In this document: piece by piece, positions 26,681 to 35,778 of the stretch
Layout: each line of letters starts with the position of its first letter
Numbering within the stretch: the first letter of the stretch is position 1
Source: an uncultured Lachnospiraceae bacterium
GTDB taxonomy: Bacteria; Bacillota; Clostridia; Lachnospirales; Lachnospiraceae
Direction: 5' to 3'
DNA: 61,960 bases
Assembly (NCBI GenBank): GCA_902799015.1
Contig: CADBZI010000017.1
Span: 1-61,960, forward strand
The notes under the pieces: model-generated
Told to the model about the DNA's origin: nothing
The model's input: only the letters and a program-made list of their open reading frames with translations
The model's database searches: none
Program-made: the position numbers and the translations under genes

Positions 26681-27622
26681 ATGGATATCGTTTATAACGG
26701 GGATAAGGATTCAAGATTATTCAAGGTTGTGATCGGTGAAACCATCGACGCACTGATGAAAGAAGATGAGAAGGTTGTCTGGCTGGATGCGGACCTGAGA
26801 GGCTGCAGCGGCACAGCCGGAAAGCAGGGTGACCGCTACATCAACTGCGGTATCGCTGAGGCGAATATGATCGGCATCGCGGCAGGTCTTTCTGCCTCCG
26901 GCATGAAGCCCTATGCGCACTCATTTGGTCCCTTTGCCTCCAGAAGAGCTTATGACCAGGCCTTCCTGGCAGCGGGGTATGCAGGCAACCCGGTTACCAT
27001 CGTCGGAACAGACCCGGGAATCACAGCTGCATTCAACGGCGGAACCCATATGCCTTTTGAGGATATGGCGCTGTACCGTGCCATGCCGGAAGCAACCGTC
27101 TACGACATTACCGATGTCCCGATGCTGGTGGATACCCTCCGGAAGTCGAAGGATATGCCGGGTGTGAAGTACATCCGTGTTCCGAGAGCCGCGTCGTATC
27201 AGATCTATGCGGACGGCACCTCCTTTACTCCCGGAAAGGGCATGGTCCTGAGGGAAGGAAAAGACGTCCTGATCGTAGCGAGCGGAATTATGGTCCGGGA
27301 AGCACTGGAAGCAGCGAAGAAGCTGGAAGCGGAAGGAATCGAAGCTGCGGTAATCGATCCGGTAACGGTCAAGCCGCTGGATGTGGATCTGATCCGTTCG
27401 TGGGCGGAAAAGACCGGTGCCGTTGTGACTTGCGAGAATCACAACAGAATCGGCGGACTGACCAGCGCGGTGGAAGATGCCCTGATCGGCATGCCGCTGA
27501 AGTTTGGCCATGTTGCAGTAGAGGATACCTTCGGCGAAGTCGGACCGCAGGATTATCTGCGCGAACGCTTTGACCTCACAGACGAGCATATCTGCCGCCT
27601 GGTCCGCGAATGGAAGGCTTAA
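26681..27622 (+). CDS. tkt: transketolase C-terminal subunit
   Basis: This 313-residue protein contains the pyrimidine-binding and C-terminal transketolase domains: WLDADLRGCSGTAG, INCGIAEANMIGIAAGLSASG, YAHSFGPFASRRAYDQ, and YIRVPRAA. The last domain ends with CENHNRIGGLTSAVEDAL and LRERFDL. It would work with the N-terminal subunit encoded 12 bases upstream to move two-carbon units between sugars, but that partner is frameshifted here. AAGGAGGT precedes the start. A truncated second copy of its last 62 codons lies at 31693-31882. Confidence 0.93.
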   Translation: MDIVYNGDKDSRLFKVVIGETIDALMKEDEKVVWLDADLRGCSGTAGKQGDRYINCGIAEANMIGIAAGLSASGMKPYAHSFGPFASRRAYDQAFLAAGYAGNPVTIVGTDPGITAAFNGGTHMPFEDMALYRAMPEATVYDITDVPMLVDTLRKSKDMPGVKYIRVPRAASYQIYADGTSFTPGKGMVLREGKDVLIVASGIMVREALEAAKKLEAEGIEAAVIDPVTVKPLDVDLIRSWAEKTGAVVTCENHNRIGGLTSAVEDALIGMPLKFGHVAVEDTFGEVGPQDYLRERFDLTDEHICRLVREWKA

Positions 27623-27662
27623 CGCAGCTACCGCGGAGTGCTTTACAGAAAGGAAAGAAAGA

Positions 27663-29156
27663 ATGGAATACATACTTGATATGCAGAATATCAGTAAAAC
27701 TTTCCCCGGCGTTAAGGCATTGGACAATGTACAGCTGCAGGTAAGGCCAGGAGAGGTTCATGCGCTCATGGGAGAAAACGGGGCCGGAAAGTCGACCCTG
27801 ATGAAGATCCTCATGGGAATCTATACCATGGACGAGGGTGGTTCCATAACCTTTAACGGACAGCCTTATAAAGTGCATAACCCCAAGGAGGCGATGGATA
27901 CGGGCATTGCCATGATCCATCAGGAACTCAACCCGATTCTGGACATGACCGTCTATGAAAACATTTTTGTCGGCCGTGAGATCCGGAAAAACGGATTGGT
28001 CGATAAAAAGGCGGAGATCGAGGAGGCAAAGAAGCTGATCGCGGAATGCGGCCTGCATGTGTCTCCGACGGAGATCCTGCGCCATCTGACGGTGGCCCAG
28101 TGCCAGCTGATCGAGATCATCAAGGCAATCTCGGTCAATGCCAAGGTCATCATCATGGATGAGCCTACAGCGGCGATTACGGACAGGGAAGTTGAGCTTT
28201 TGTTCGGGCATATCAGACGGCTGAAGGAAAAGGGTGTGTCAATCATCTATATTTCCCACCGAATGGATGAAATATTCGCAATCTGTGACAGCATCACGGT
28301 ATATCGTGACGGAACTTTCATCGGAAGAGGCGAGACCTCTGAACTGGATGAAGCGGCCCTGATCCGGATGATGGTTGGCCGGGAAATCACAGACGTGTTT
28401 CCGAAGCTTGAGGCAAAGATCGGAGAAACGCTGCTTGAGGCGAATCATATCACCAGAGAAGACGGAAGAGTCAAAGATGTCAGCATTAACGTCAGACGCG
28501 GCGAGATCCTGGGCATCGGAGGACTGGTCGGCGCGGGGCGCAGTGAGCTGGTGGAAGGAATCTTCGGTATGCACAGGCTTTCCGGCGGTGAGATCATCGT
28601 AAAAGGAAAGAAGGTGACGGTGCATGCGCCGAAAGACATCATCAAGGAGGGCGTTGCGCTGGTTACGGAGGACCGGAAGGTAACCGGCCTGAATCTGACC
28701 GGCAGCGTCAATGACAATATTTCAATGGTTGCGATCCGCAAGACACTGGTGAATGGTCTGTACAGCAAAGTGAAGGCAAGAAAGCTGTCGAAGGAATACA
28801 TCGACATGCTGAAGATCAAGACACCGTCCGGAGACCAGATTGTCGGCAATCTGTCCGGCGGCAACCAGCAGAAGGTTGTAATCTCCAAATGGCTGCTCAA
28901 CGATCCGGATGTCATCATCATGGATGAGCCGACGAGAGGTATTGATGTCGGAGCAAAGAGAGACATCTATCTGCTGATCGGAAGCCTGGTACAGCAGGGA
29001 AAAGCAGTGATCATTATCTCCTCGGAGATCCCGGAACTGATGGGAGTCTGCGACCGGATTGTGGTCATGGCAGAAGGCCATCTGTCCGGAGAGCTCTCAA
29101 GAGAGGAGTTTTCTCAGGAGAGCATCATGAGGCTTGCTTCGGATATCGCAGTTTAA
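27663..29156 (+). CDS. ribose-type sugar ABC transporter, ATP-binding protein (importer 1)
   Basis: This 497-residue protein starts at ATG 27663. Two ABC domains are fused, as in RbsA/MglA. The first has GENGAGKSTLMK, IHQELNPI and MDEPTAAIT. The second has GLVGAGRSELVEG as a degenerate Walker A, then LSGGNQQKVVISKWL and MDEPTRGIDVGAK. It powers uptake through the permease at 29178. Its place after the transketolase genes suggests a cyclitol or sugar substrate such as inositol. The operon order is ATPase, permease, binding protein. Confidence 0.94.
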   Translation: MEYILDMQNISKTFPGVKALDNVQLQVRPGEVHALMGENGAGKSTLMKILMGIYTMDEGGSITFNGQPYKVHNPKEAMDTGIAMIHQELNPILDMTVYENIFVGREIRKNGLVDKKAEIEEAKKLIAECGLHVSPTEILRHLTVAQCQLIEIIKAISVNAKVIIMDEPTAAITDREVELLFGHIRRLKEKGVSIIYISHRMDEIFAICDSITVYRDGTFIGRGETSELDEAALIRMMVGREITDVFPKLEAKIGETLLEANHITREDGRVKDVSINVRRGEILGIGGLVGAGRSELVEGIFGMHRLSGGEIIVKGKKVTVHAPKDIIKEGVALVTEDRKVTGLNLTGSVNDNISMVAIRKTLVNGLYSKVKARKLSKEYIDMLKIKTPSGDQIVGNLSGGNQQKVVISKWLLNDPDVIIMDEPTRGIDVGAKRDIYLLIGSLVQQGKAVIIISSEIPELMGVCDRIVVMAEGHLSGELSREEFSQESIMRLASDIAV

Positions 29157-29177
29157 CCACCGGTGGAGGATAGAACC

Positions 29178-30128
29178 ATGAATAATAATAAAAAGAGCGC
29201 AGCTGCCCTGATCAGCGAATACTTTATCTTTGTCATATTTCTTGTACTTGTAATCGTATTGACCATTCTGAAGCCCAGCTTCATCACACCGAGAAACCTG
29301 GCCAATATTCTGAAGCAGGCGTCGATCAACGGCATCCTTGCTTTCGGCATGATGTTCGTCATCATCTCCGGCGGGTTTGATATGTCAGTCGGATCTACCG
29401 TCGCATTTACCGGTATTCTGGCTGCATTGCTCGGCAGAGGGCAGTATCCGCTCATTGTCCCGCTTCTCGTGGCGATGGCCGCCGGACTGGGCGTAGGAAT
29501 CCTGAATGGCGTCGGAATCGCGATCGGCGATCTGCCTCCGTTCATCATGACACTCGGAACACAGACGGCGGTCAGGGGTCTGGCACTTCTGATCTCAAAC
29601 GGAAAGCCGATCACCGGCATCAGTGAAGAATACCGGATGGTCGCGGCAAGCGACATCTTCGGAATTCCGAGCCTGGCAGTGTTTTTGCTGATTGTCATTC
29701 TGATCAGCTCTTTCGTGGCAATCAAAACCGTATACGGCAGAAGGGTATATGCCTGCGGAGGAAATGTGCAGGCGGCGAAGGTGGCCGGCATCAACACAAC
29801 CTTTATCCGGATCTCGACCTTTGCCATCGCGGGCTTCCTTTCCGGACTGTGCGGCTTCCTGATGACCTCCCGTGTCACAATCGGCCAGCCGACCGCGGCG
29901 GAGAGCTATGAGCTGGACGCGATTACGGCCTGCGTCGTGGGCGGCGTATCGATGTCCGGCGGCGTCGGAAAGCCCTGGGGTGTTGTAGTAGGTACACTCC
30001 TGATCACAGTCATCGGCAACGGACTGGACATTCTGGGCGTTTCTTCCCACTGGCAGAAGATCGTCAAGGGCCTGATCATTGTCCTGGCGGTTTTGATGGA
30101 TGTCAAGGGAAAGAGCAAAAAGGATTGA
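29178..30128 (+). CDS. ribose-type sugar ABC transporter permease (importer 1)
   Basis: This 316-residue membrane protein of the RbsC family starts at ATG 29178; GGTGGAGGA lies before it. It has about nine hydrophobic segments. Typical family motifs are SFITPRNLANILKQASINGIL, ISGGFDMSVGSTVA, PPFIMTLGTQTAVRGLALLIS, GNVQAAKVAGI, and the cytoplasmic EAA-like loop ELDAITACVVGGVSMSGGVG. It forms the channel of importer 1. Confidence 0.94.
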   Translation: MNNNKKSAAALISEYFIFVIFLVLVIVLTILKPSFITPRNLANILKQASINGILAFGMMFVIISGGFDMSVGSTVAFTGILAALLGRGQYPLIVPLLVAMAAGLGVGILNGVGIAIGDLPPFIMTLGTQTAVRGLALLISNGKPITGISEEYRMVAASDIFGIPSLAVFLLIVILISSFVAIKTVYGRRVYACGGNVQAAKVAGINTTFIRISTFAIAGFLSGLCGFLMTSRVTIGQPTAAESYELDAITACVVGGVSMSGGVGKPWGVVVGTLLITVIGNGLDILGVSSHWQKIVKGLIIVLAVLMDVKGKSKKD

Positions 30129-30190
30129 AAGTAACTGGCAACACGCTGTAACTCAATTATTTTCACATTTCAGTAAGGAGGATTTGTAAC

Positions 30191-31153
30191 ATGAAGAAAA
30201 TGTTCCGTGTAATGGCAGCCGGCGCTCTGGCGGCAGCTCTTATGGCAGGTTCCGTTTCCGCCGCACAGATGGAGAACGGCGTTCTTAAGGCTGGCGAAGG
30301 CGCCGGAGAGGGCTATAAGATTGCTCTGCTGCAGCAGCATCAGACCAACGCGTTCCAGATCGCGGTTTCCGAGGCTGCGGAGGCGGCTGCGGAGGAGCTT
30401 GGCGTAGAACTGACCATGCTCAGTGCGGACCAGGATGCAGCTACCCAGATCAGCCAGATCGAGCAGTGCGTATCGGAAGGATATGACGCGATTCTCTTTG
30501 AGCCGGTAGACCCGGATGGACTTGGCTATGCTGCCAAGGCAGCGGCGGATGAAGGTGTGATTGTCATCAATATCATTTCCGCCTGCACCGATTGGGAAGA
30601 TTACGGCATCGCGGCTCTGTCCTGCGGCGACAATGTAACAGCAGGTGAGACGGAGATGAAGGAAGTTGCCGAGCTGATCGGCGGCAAGGGCAACATCGCG
30701 ATCCTGACCGGCCCCTCCGGAGACTCCGGCGGACTGCAGAGACTGGAAGGCTATGAGAATGTCCTGAAGGATTATCCGGACATCAAGCAGGTTGTCGAGC
30801 CGGCTGACTGCCAGTGGGATACCGCAAGCGCACAGGCGACCGTCGAGAGCTGGCTGTCTGCATACGATCTGGATGCGATCGTCTGCGAGAACGATGGCAT
30901 GGCAGTAGGCGCCGGCAACGCAGCCGGAGCTGACAGCGGCATCGTGATCACCGGCGTTGACGGAACACCTGATGGCTTTGAGGCGATCAAGGACGGACGT
31001 ATCACCGGTACCGTTTCCCAGAACGGCGGCGAGATGGCGGCAAACGGCCTGAATGCAGCAGTCCTTCTGCTCAAGGGTGAAGAGCTTGAGTCCAATACGC
31101 TGATCACCATGAATACCTGGATCGACGCGGAGAACGTTGCGGATTACGAGTAA
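30191..31153 (+). CDS. sugar ABC transporter substrate-binding protein (importer 1)
   Basis: This 320-residue periplasmic-binding-protein-like protein of the ribose/galactose (peripla_BP_4) type carries a signal peptide ending near VSAAQ. It has QQHQTNAFQIAVSEAAEAAAEE, ILFEPVDPDGLGYAAKAAADEG, and GVDGTPDGFEAIKDGRITGTVSQN. No lipobox cysteine is present: the signal reads LMAGSVSAA. Mature protein would be released or held by other means. AAGGAGG lies 8 bases upstream. A strong terminator follows, so it closes the long transcript. Confidence 0.92.
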   Translation: MKKMFRVMAAGALAAALMAGSVSAAQMENGVLKAGEGAGEGYKIALLQQHQTNAFQIAVSEAAEAAAEELGVELTMLSADQDAATQISQIEQCVSEGYDAILFEPVDPDGLGYAAKAAADEGVIVINIISACTDWEDYGIAALSCGDNVTAGETEMKEVAELIGGKGNIAILTGPSGDSGGLQRLEGYENVLKDYPDIKQVVEPADCQWDTASAQATVESWLSAYDLDAIVCENDGMAVGAGNAAGADSGIVITGVDGTPDGFEAIKDGRITGTVSQNGGEMAANGLNAAVLLLKGEELESNTLITMNTWIDAENVADYE

Positions 31154-31167
31154 ATGAATTGAAGAAA

Positions 31168-31209
31168 GGGCCGCTCTGTTTCTGATGGGAAACAGGGCGG
31201 CTCTTTTTC
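31168..31209. terminator. intrinsic terminator after importer 1
   Basis: GGCCGCTCTGTTT and AAACAGGGCGGCTC form a stem around TCTGATGGG and are followed by TTTTTCT at about 31203-31209. The AraC fragment on the opposite strand ends just past it, so it may serve both directions. Confidence 0.8.
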
Positions 31210-31213
31210 TGCT

Positions 31214-31692
31214 TCAGGAGCTGATGTTTTTGCTCTTGCCGATCACATAGTTGTCCCGGTACCGCTTGGGGGAAACGCCCACGTGCTTCGTGAACTGCGC
31301 GTTGAAGTAGTTCTGCGTATCGAAGCCGGTCATCAATGTGATGTCGATAATGGGAAGGTCTGTGGAGATCAGAAGAGTCTGTGCTTCTCCCAGCCTGCGC
31401 CGCAGCAGATACTGGATCGGGGAATAGCCGCTCATGCCCTTAAAGACATGGGAGAGGTAGTAGGGACTGATGTTCAGCGCGTTCCCGATCTCCTGCAGAG
31501 AGAGCGGCTCGTGATAATGCCTGTCGATGTATTCTTTGATCCGGTTTCCCAGGACGTGCTCTTCCGCCACCTTTTCCCGGGAGATGCCGCGGTTCTCTTT
31601 CACAACCGTGAGGGATCTGACCAGGAAGGCGTGCATCAGGCTCCGGCAGAAGGTTTCGGCGTCGCCGTCCTCTCTGGACAGACTCTCAAACC
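31214..31692 (-). pseudogene. AraC family regulator, 5' end lost (C-terminal DNA-binding part only)
   Basis: The reverse-strand frame encodes the C-terminal AraC DNA-binding domain: EYIDRHYHEPLSLQEIGNAL, ISPYYLSHVFKGMSGYSPIQYL, IIDITLMTGFDTQNYFNAQFTKHVGVSPKRY. Upstream of about 31692 the frame no longer resembles a regulator; it is the antisense of a transketolase fragment (31693-31882). The sensor domain and normal start are missing, so this is a truncated gene fused to foreign sequence. Some short product could still start inside the frame (at codon 67-68 or later), but the natural start is lost. Confidence 0.78.
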
Positions 31693-31882
31693 CGAGAATT
31701 ACAACAGGATCGGTGGTCTGACCAGCGCGGTTGAGGATGCACTGATCGGCATGCCGCTGAAGTTCGGCCATGTCGCGGTGGAAGATACCTGGGGCGAGGT
31801 CGGCCCGCTGGATTATCTGCGAGAGAGGTTTGACCTGACCTGTGATCATATTGCACGGGTGGTCCGGGAATTAAGAGCCTGA
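31693..31882 (+). pseudogene. tkt: second transketolase C-terminal subunit, 3' fragment
   Basis: The last 62 residues of a transketolase C-terminal subunit (ENYNRIGGLTSAVEDALIGM ... RERFDL ... ELRA) differ from the intact copy at 27437-27619 at 9 positions by eye. The frame is open to TGA at 31880-31882, but everything upstream of the ENYN codons is gone. Most base changes against the other copy are synonymous, so the fragment was under selection until the loss. It is followed by a promoter and importer 2. Confidence 0.85.
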
Positions 31883-31895
31883 CAGGAAAAAACAA

Positions 31896-31965
31896 TTTAC
31901 AAATATTCAAAATATGGTATCATTTAAACAAGTAGGATGTTTGAATGAGTTTGAAGAATCATTCA
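31896..31965 (+). promoter_or_regulatory. promoter and dyad of importer 2
   Basis: TTTACA (31896-31901) and TATCAT (31918-31923) have a 16-base spacer. The bases after -10 (TTTAAACAAGT) and the -35 block repeat those of the iolE promoter at 13393-13430. A dyad follows with TGAATGA (31942-31948) facing TCATTCA (31959-31965). The half-site differs from TGCGTKCA, so a different operator may be used. Confidence 0.6.
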
Positions 31966-32044
31966 GAGATAACACTGTGATTCATCCGGAGAAGGTTCCG
32001 GAATGATTGGGCGTCAGCCCGGATAAGAAAAGGAGGATTTTAGA

Positions 32045-32968
32045 ATGAAAAGGAAATTGGCAGCATTGTTTGCAGGAGTTTTTCTGGCAGGAGCCCTGAG
32101 CATTCCGGCAATGGCAGAAGACGACTACACCATCGTGGTAAATCTGAAGACTCTGTCCAGTGAGTACTGGCAGAACGTGAAGTCCGGTATTGACAAGGCG
32201 GCGGAAGAGCTCGGCCTGACAATTGACGTACAGGGCGCGGCAGCCGAGACAGAGATTGCGGAGCAGGTACAGCAGCTTGAAACCATGCTGGCTGCGAACC
32301 CGGATGCAATCATCATTGCTCCGTTGGATGGCGATGCGGTAATCGGTGCGATCGAGAGTTCCGGATATACCGGAAAGGTTATTTTCTGCGATACAAACTG
32401 CGATTATGAGAATAAGGTTTCCTTTGTCGGAACTTCCAACGAGGATGCGGCTTACAGCGGCGGCGTCTACGGCGCGAAGATCAACGGCGATGATACCAAG
32501 GCTCTGATTATCTATGGCCAGGAAGGTGACAATACTTCCAACCTTCGTAAGAGCGGATATGAGAAGGCTCTGAAGGAAGCAGGCCTGGAGCCGGTTGCTG
32601 AGATGTCCGGACAGAATACGACGGATGGCGCGACCAAGACGATGGAAGATATGCTGAACGCATATCCGGATGGCATCAACCTGGTACTCTGCCACAATGA
32701 TGATACTGCAATCGGCGCCCTGAACGCGATTCAGGCGGCAGGAGCAGAAGGCATCTCCATCATCGGCTTCGACGGCAATCAGTCCGCGATCGAGCTGATC
32801 GATGCCGGCGACATCACTGCGACAATCGCTCAGCAGCCGGAACTGATGGGATATGAGTCAGTCATGACCGCTGTTGCTGCGCTCAAGGGCGAGGAAGTCG
32901 AAGAGAATGTGTCTGTTGACACCGTCATCATCGATGCCGAGAACTGCAAGGATTATCTTGCGGAGTAA
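32045..32968 (+). CDS. sugar ABC transporter substrate-binding protein (importer 2)
   Basis: This 307-residue peripla_BP_4-type binding protein starts at ATG 32045, with AGGAGG upstream. A signal peptide precedes AMAEDDYT. The family pattern includes VNLKTLSSEYWQNVKSGIDKA, ANPDAIIIAPLDGDAVIGAI, CHNDDTAIGALNAIQAAG and IGFDGNQSAIELIDAGDITAT. There is no lipobox cysteine (FLAGALSI). It stands first in importer 2, unlike importer 1 where the binding protein is last. A hairpin terminator separates it from the ATPase gene and may give it the higher dose that binding proteins usually need. Confidence 0.92.
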   Translation: MKRKLAALFAGVFLAGALSIPAMAEDDYTIVVNLKTLSSEYWQNVKSGIDKAAEELGLTIDVQGAAAETEIAEQVQQLETMLAANPDAIIIAPLDGDAVIGAIESSGYTGKVIFCDTNCDYENKVSFVGTSNEDAAYSGGVYGAKINGDDTKALIIYGQEGDNTSNLRKSGYEKALKEAGLEPVAEMSGQNTTDGATKTMEDMLNAYPDGINLVLCHNDDTAIGALNAIQAAGAEGISIIGFDGNQSAIELIDAGDITATIAQQPELMGYESVMTAVAALKGEEVEENVSVDTVIIDAENCKDYLAE

Positions 32969-33024
32969 TTGTGAAAGCGGCCTGGAGATTCAATATAATC
33001 ATCATACATAAGTAATTATTACCG

Positions 33025-33064
33025 GTTGGACGGTCTGGGTCTTTCCTGGACCGTCCAACTTTTC
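33025..33064 (+). terminator. hairpin between importer 2 binding protein and ATPase
   Basis: Arms GTTGGACGGTC (33025-33035) and GACCGTCCAAC (33049-33059) pair perfectly and are followed by TTTTC. This is probably a partial terminator that lets some transcripts continue. Confidence 0.75.
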
Positions 33065-33128
33065 AGGACTGGTGATTCAGTCATCTGAGCACAGCCCTCA
33101 GACATAATGAAAGGAGCGTGATGCACCA

Positions 33129-34634
33129 GTGGCCGATTATGTGGTGGAGCTGAAGAATGTTACAAAACGGTTCCCGGGTGTCATAGCCATGCACGACATG
33201 CATATTCAGATCCGGCCCGGAGAAATCCATGGCCTGATCGGAGAGAACGGAGCCGGGAAGTCGACTCTGATCAAGGTACTGACCGGTGTTCATATCCCGG
33301 AAGAAGGCGAGATCTTTGTAGACGGGCAGAAGGTGTCTTTTTCAAATCCGGTTCATGCCCGTGAGGCGGGAATTGCGTGTGTTTACCAGGAACTGAATAT
33401 TGTTCCGATGCTTCCGGTCGTGGACAATGTATTTATGGGAAGAAAAGTCACAAAGTCTTCCGGACTTCTGGATTATCCCCGTATGCATAAGGAAGCGCAT
33501 GAGGCGCTGACTCTCCTGGGACATCCTGAGGTCGATACCCATATAGAATGCGGCAAACTTGGTATGGGTCTTCAGCAGATGGTTGAGATTGCAAAGGCAG
33601 TTTCCGTGAAGGCAAAGCTGCTGATCATGGATGAGCCGACTTCTTCTCTGGGTGAGCAGGAAGTAAAGCAGCTGATGTTGACTGTCCGCAAGCTGAAAGC
33701 TGAGGGAATCGCGATTTTGTTTGTCTCTCATAAACTGGAAGAACTGTTTGAACTGTGTGACCGTGTCACGGTCATGCGTGACGGAGAACATATCCTGACA
33801 GAGGATATGTCGAATATGACAAACGACAAGCTGATCCAGGCAATGGTCGGCAGATCTCTGGAAAATCAGTTCCCGAAAGAATTCGGAACCAGAGGAGAAT
33901 GTATGCTGGAGGTGAAGAACCTCAATGAACTGGGTGTGCTCAAGAATGTCAGCTTCAAGGCTTACGGCGGTGAGATCCTTGCGTTCGCGGGCCTTGTCGG
34001 TGCAGGACGAACGGAGACGATGAGAGCGCTGTTCGGCGCGGATAAGATCGATTCCGGAGAGATATATATCCAGGGTAAAAAAGTAAAGAACGGGTCTCCC
34101 GGACAGGCGATCAGGAACGGAATCGCATTTCTGACAGAAGACAGAAAGGGGCAGGGCCTGGTTCTTTCCGAGAGTATAAAGATGAACCTGATCCTGGCAA
34201 ACATGAAAAAGTTTACCCGCAGTTTCCTTCTGGATCATGGAAAGATCGCGGAAAACAGTCAGGAAATGATTGAAACGCTACGGATTAAAACACCGAGTGC
34301 CGATGAGATAACGGCCCAGCTTTCCGGCGGAAACCAGCAGAAGGTAGTTATCGGAAAGTGGATCAACTGTGACGCCCAGATCTATATCTTTGATGAACCA
34401 ACCAGAGGAATCGACGTTGGTGCCAAAGTTGAAGTGTATAACGTTATGAACAAGCTGGTGAAGGAAGGAAAATGCGTGATCATGGTGTCCTCCGAACTGC
34501 CCGAGGTACTGGGAATGGCTGACCGCGTCATCGTAATGCGGGAAGGCGAGATTATGGGTGAACTGGAGCGGAGCAGTGATCAGTTCAATCAGGAAGATAT
34601 CATGAGAGCAGCATGGGGAGGAAGAATCGCATGA
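33129..34634 (+). CDS. ribose-type sugar ABC transporter, ATP-binding protein (importer 2)
   Basis: This 501-residue protein with two fused ABC domains starts at GTG 33129, preceded by AAAGGAG about 12 bases away. The nearer ATG at 33121 is out of frame, so GTG is preferred. It has GENGAGKSTLIK, VYQELNIVPML, MDEPTSSLGEQE in domain one and GLVGAGRTETMRALF, LSGGNQQKVVIGKWI, FDEPTRGIDVGAK in domain two. It overlaps the permease gene by 4 bases (ATGA), so the two are translationally coupled. Confidence 0.93.
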   Translation: MADYVVELKNVTKRFPGVIAMHDMHIQIRPGEIHGLIGENGAGKSTLIKVLTGVHIPEEGEIFVDGQKVSFSNPVHAREAGIACVYQELNIVPMLPVVDNVFMGRKVTKSSGLLDYPRMHKEAHEALTLLGHPEVDTHIECGKLGMGLQQMVEIAKAVSVKAKLLIMDEPTSSLGEQEVKQLMLTVRKLKAEGIAILFVSHKLEELFELCDRVTVMRDGEHILTEDMSNMTNDKLIQAMVGRSLENQFPKEFGTRGECMLEVKNLNELGVLKNVSFKAYGGEILAFAGLVGAGRTETMRALFGADKIDSGEIYIQGKKVKNGSPGQAIRNGIAFLTEDRKGQGLVLSESIKMNLILANMKKFTRSFLLDHGKIAENSQEMIETLRIKTPSADEITAQLSGGNQQKVVIGKWINCDAQIYIFDEPTRGIDVGAKVEVYNVMNKLVKEGKCVIMVSSELPEVLGMADRVIVMREGEIMGELERSSDQFNQEDIMRAAWGGRIA

Positions 34635-35641
34635 AGAGCAATGAGAAGAAAACAGGCATTGGCGATATTCTAATGAAGCTTGGACCGCTGCTGGTTCTGG
34701 CGTTGCTATTTATCATTTTCACGATTACCCTGCCGGGCAGGTTCCTGCAGATTCCGAATCTGATGAACATTCTGAAGCAGACGAGTGTGAACTGTCTGAT
34801 CGCGTCAGGTATGCTGCTTGCGTTGATCACAGCCGGTATTGATCTGTCTGTGGGGTACAATGCGATTCTGGCAACCTGCCTGATCGGCGTTATGATGCAG
34901 TCAGGCATCACGAATCCGTTCCTCCTGATTATCTGCGCGATCCTGGTCTCGACGTTCTGCGGGTTCATGAACGGTACTCTGCTTACGAGACTGGACCTTC
35001 CCCATCCGTTTGTTTCAACGCTGGGCATGAAGTTCGTCCTCTGGGGTCTTGCGCTTCTGATCACGCATTCCCAGACGATCGGATTTGCCAATAAGGGAAT
35101 TGACGCGGTTCTTTGGATCGGCAAGGCGACGATTTTCCCGATCGGATTCCCGGTCTGCTTTATTCTGGTTGTCATATTCTACATCCTGTTCCATATCTTC
35201 CTGAACCACACTCCGCTTGGACGCCAGATCTACTGCGTCGGCGGCAATCCGGAAGCGGCCAGGATGTCCGGTATCCGTTCCAAGGATGTGCTGACGATCG
35301 TATATACGATCTCCGGTTTCATGTGTGGTGTCTCAGGCATCGTGCTTGCCGGCCGTCTGAATACGGCAAATACCGCATCTGCCGGTACATTTGATACAGA
35401 CGCCATTGCCGCCTGCATCATCGGCGGCGCGTCGTTCCGCGGCGGCAAAGGAACGATCTGGGGCTGCATGATCGGAGCAATGCTGATCGCAACGATCCGT
35501 AACGGACTGAACCTGTTCAGCGCCGGCAACGATATCCAGTATATCGTCATCGGTCTGGTCATCATTGGTGCGGTTACAATCGACGTGTTCCGTGGAAAGA
35601 TGGAAGCAAATGCCCGCAAGATGGCAAATGCGAAGAAGTGA
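34631..35641 (+). CDS. ribose-type sugar ABC transporter permease (importer 2)
   Basis: This 336-residue RbsC-family protein starts at ATG 34631, inside the ATGA overlap with the ATPase gene. It has about nine membrane segments, including LMNILKQTSVNCLIASGMLLAL, TAGIDLSVGYNAIL, HPFVSTLGMKFVLWGLALL and DTDAIAACIIGGASFRGGKGT. It completes importer 2. The downstream gap (35642-35778) contains only weak hairpins and no obvious strong terminator. Confidence 0.93.
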   Translation: MKSNEKKTGIGDILMKLGPLLVLALLFIIFTITLPGRFLQIPNLMNILKQTSVNCLIASGMLLALITAGIDLSVGYNAILATCLIGVMMQSGITNPFLLIICAILVSTFCGFMNGTLLTRLDLPHPFVSTLGMKFVLWGLALLITHSQTIGFANKGIDAVLWIGKATIFPIGFPVCFILVVIFYILFHIFLNHTPLGRQIYCVGGNPEAARMSGIRSKDVLTIVYTISGFMCGVSGIVLAGRLNTANTASAGTFDTDAIAACIIGGASFRGGKGTIWGCMIGAMLIATIRNGLNLFSAGNDIQYIVIGLVIIGAVTIDVFRGKMEANARKMANAKK

Positions 35642-35778
35642 TTTCCGAGGGGTCATGTACCCTGGATGAATGGAATAAGAAGAGCAGTTTTGATTGGGCA
35701 GGGGAGAATGACATCTTCTCTGCTCTGTTGTTTTGGCAGGAAGGCTGTGATGGAACATGGCAGGAAAGGAAATGTTAT

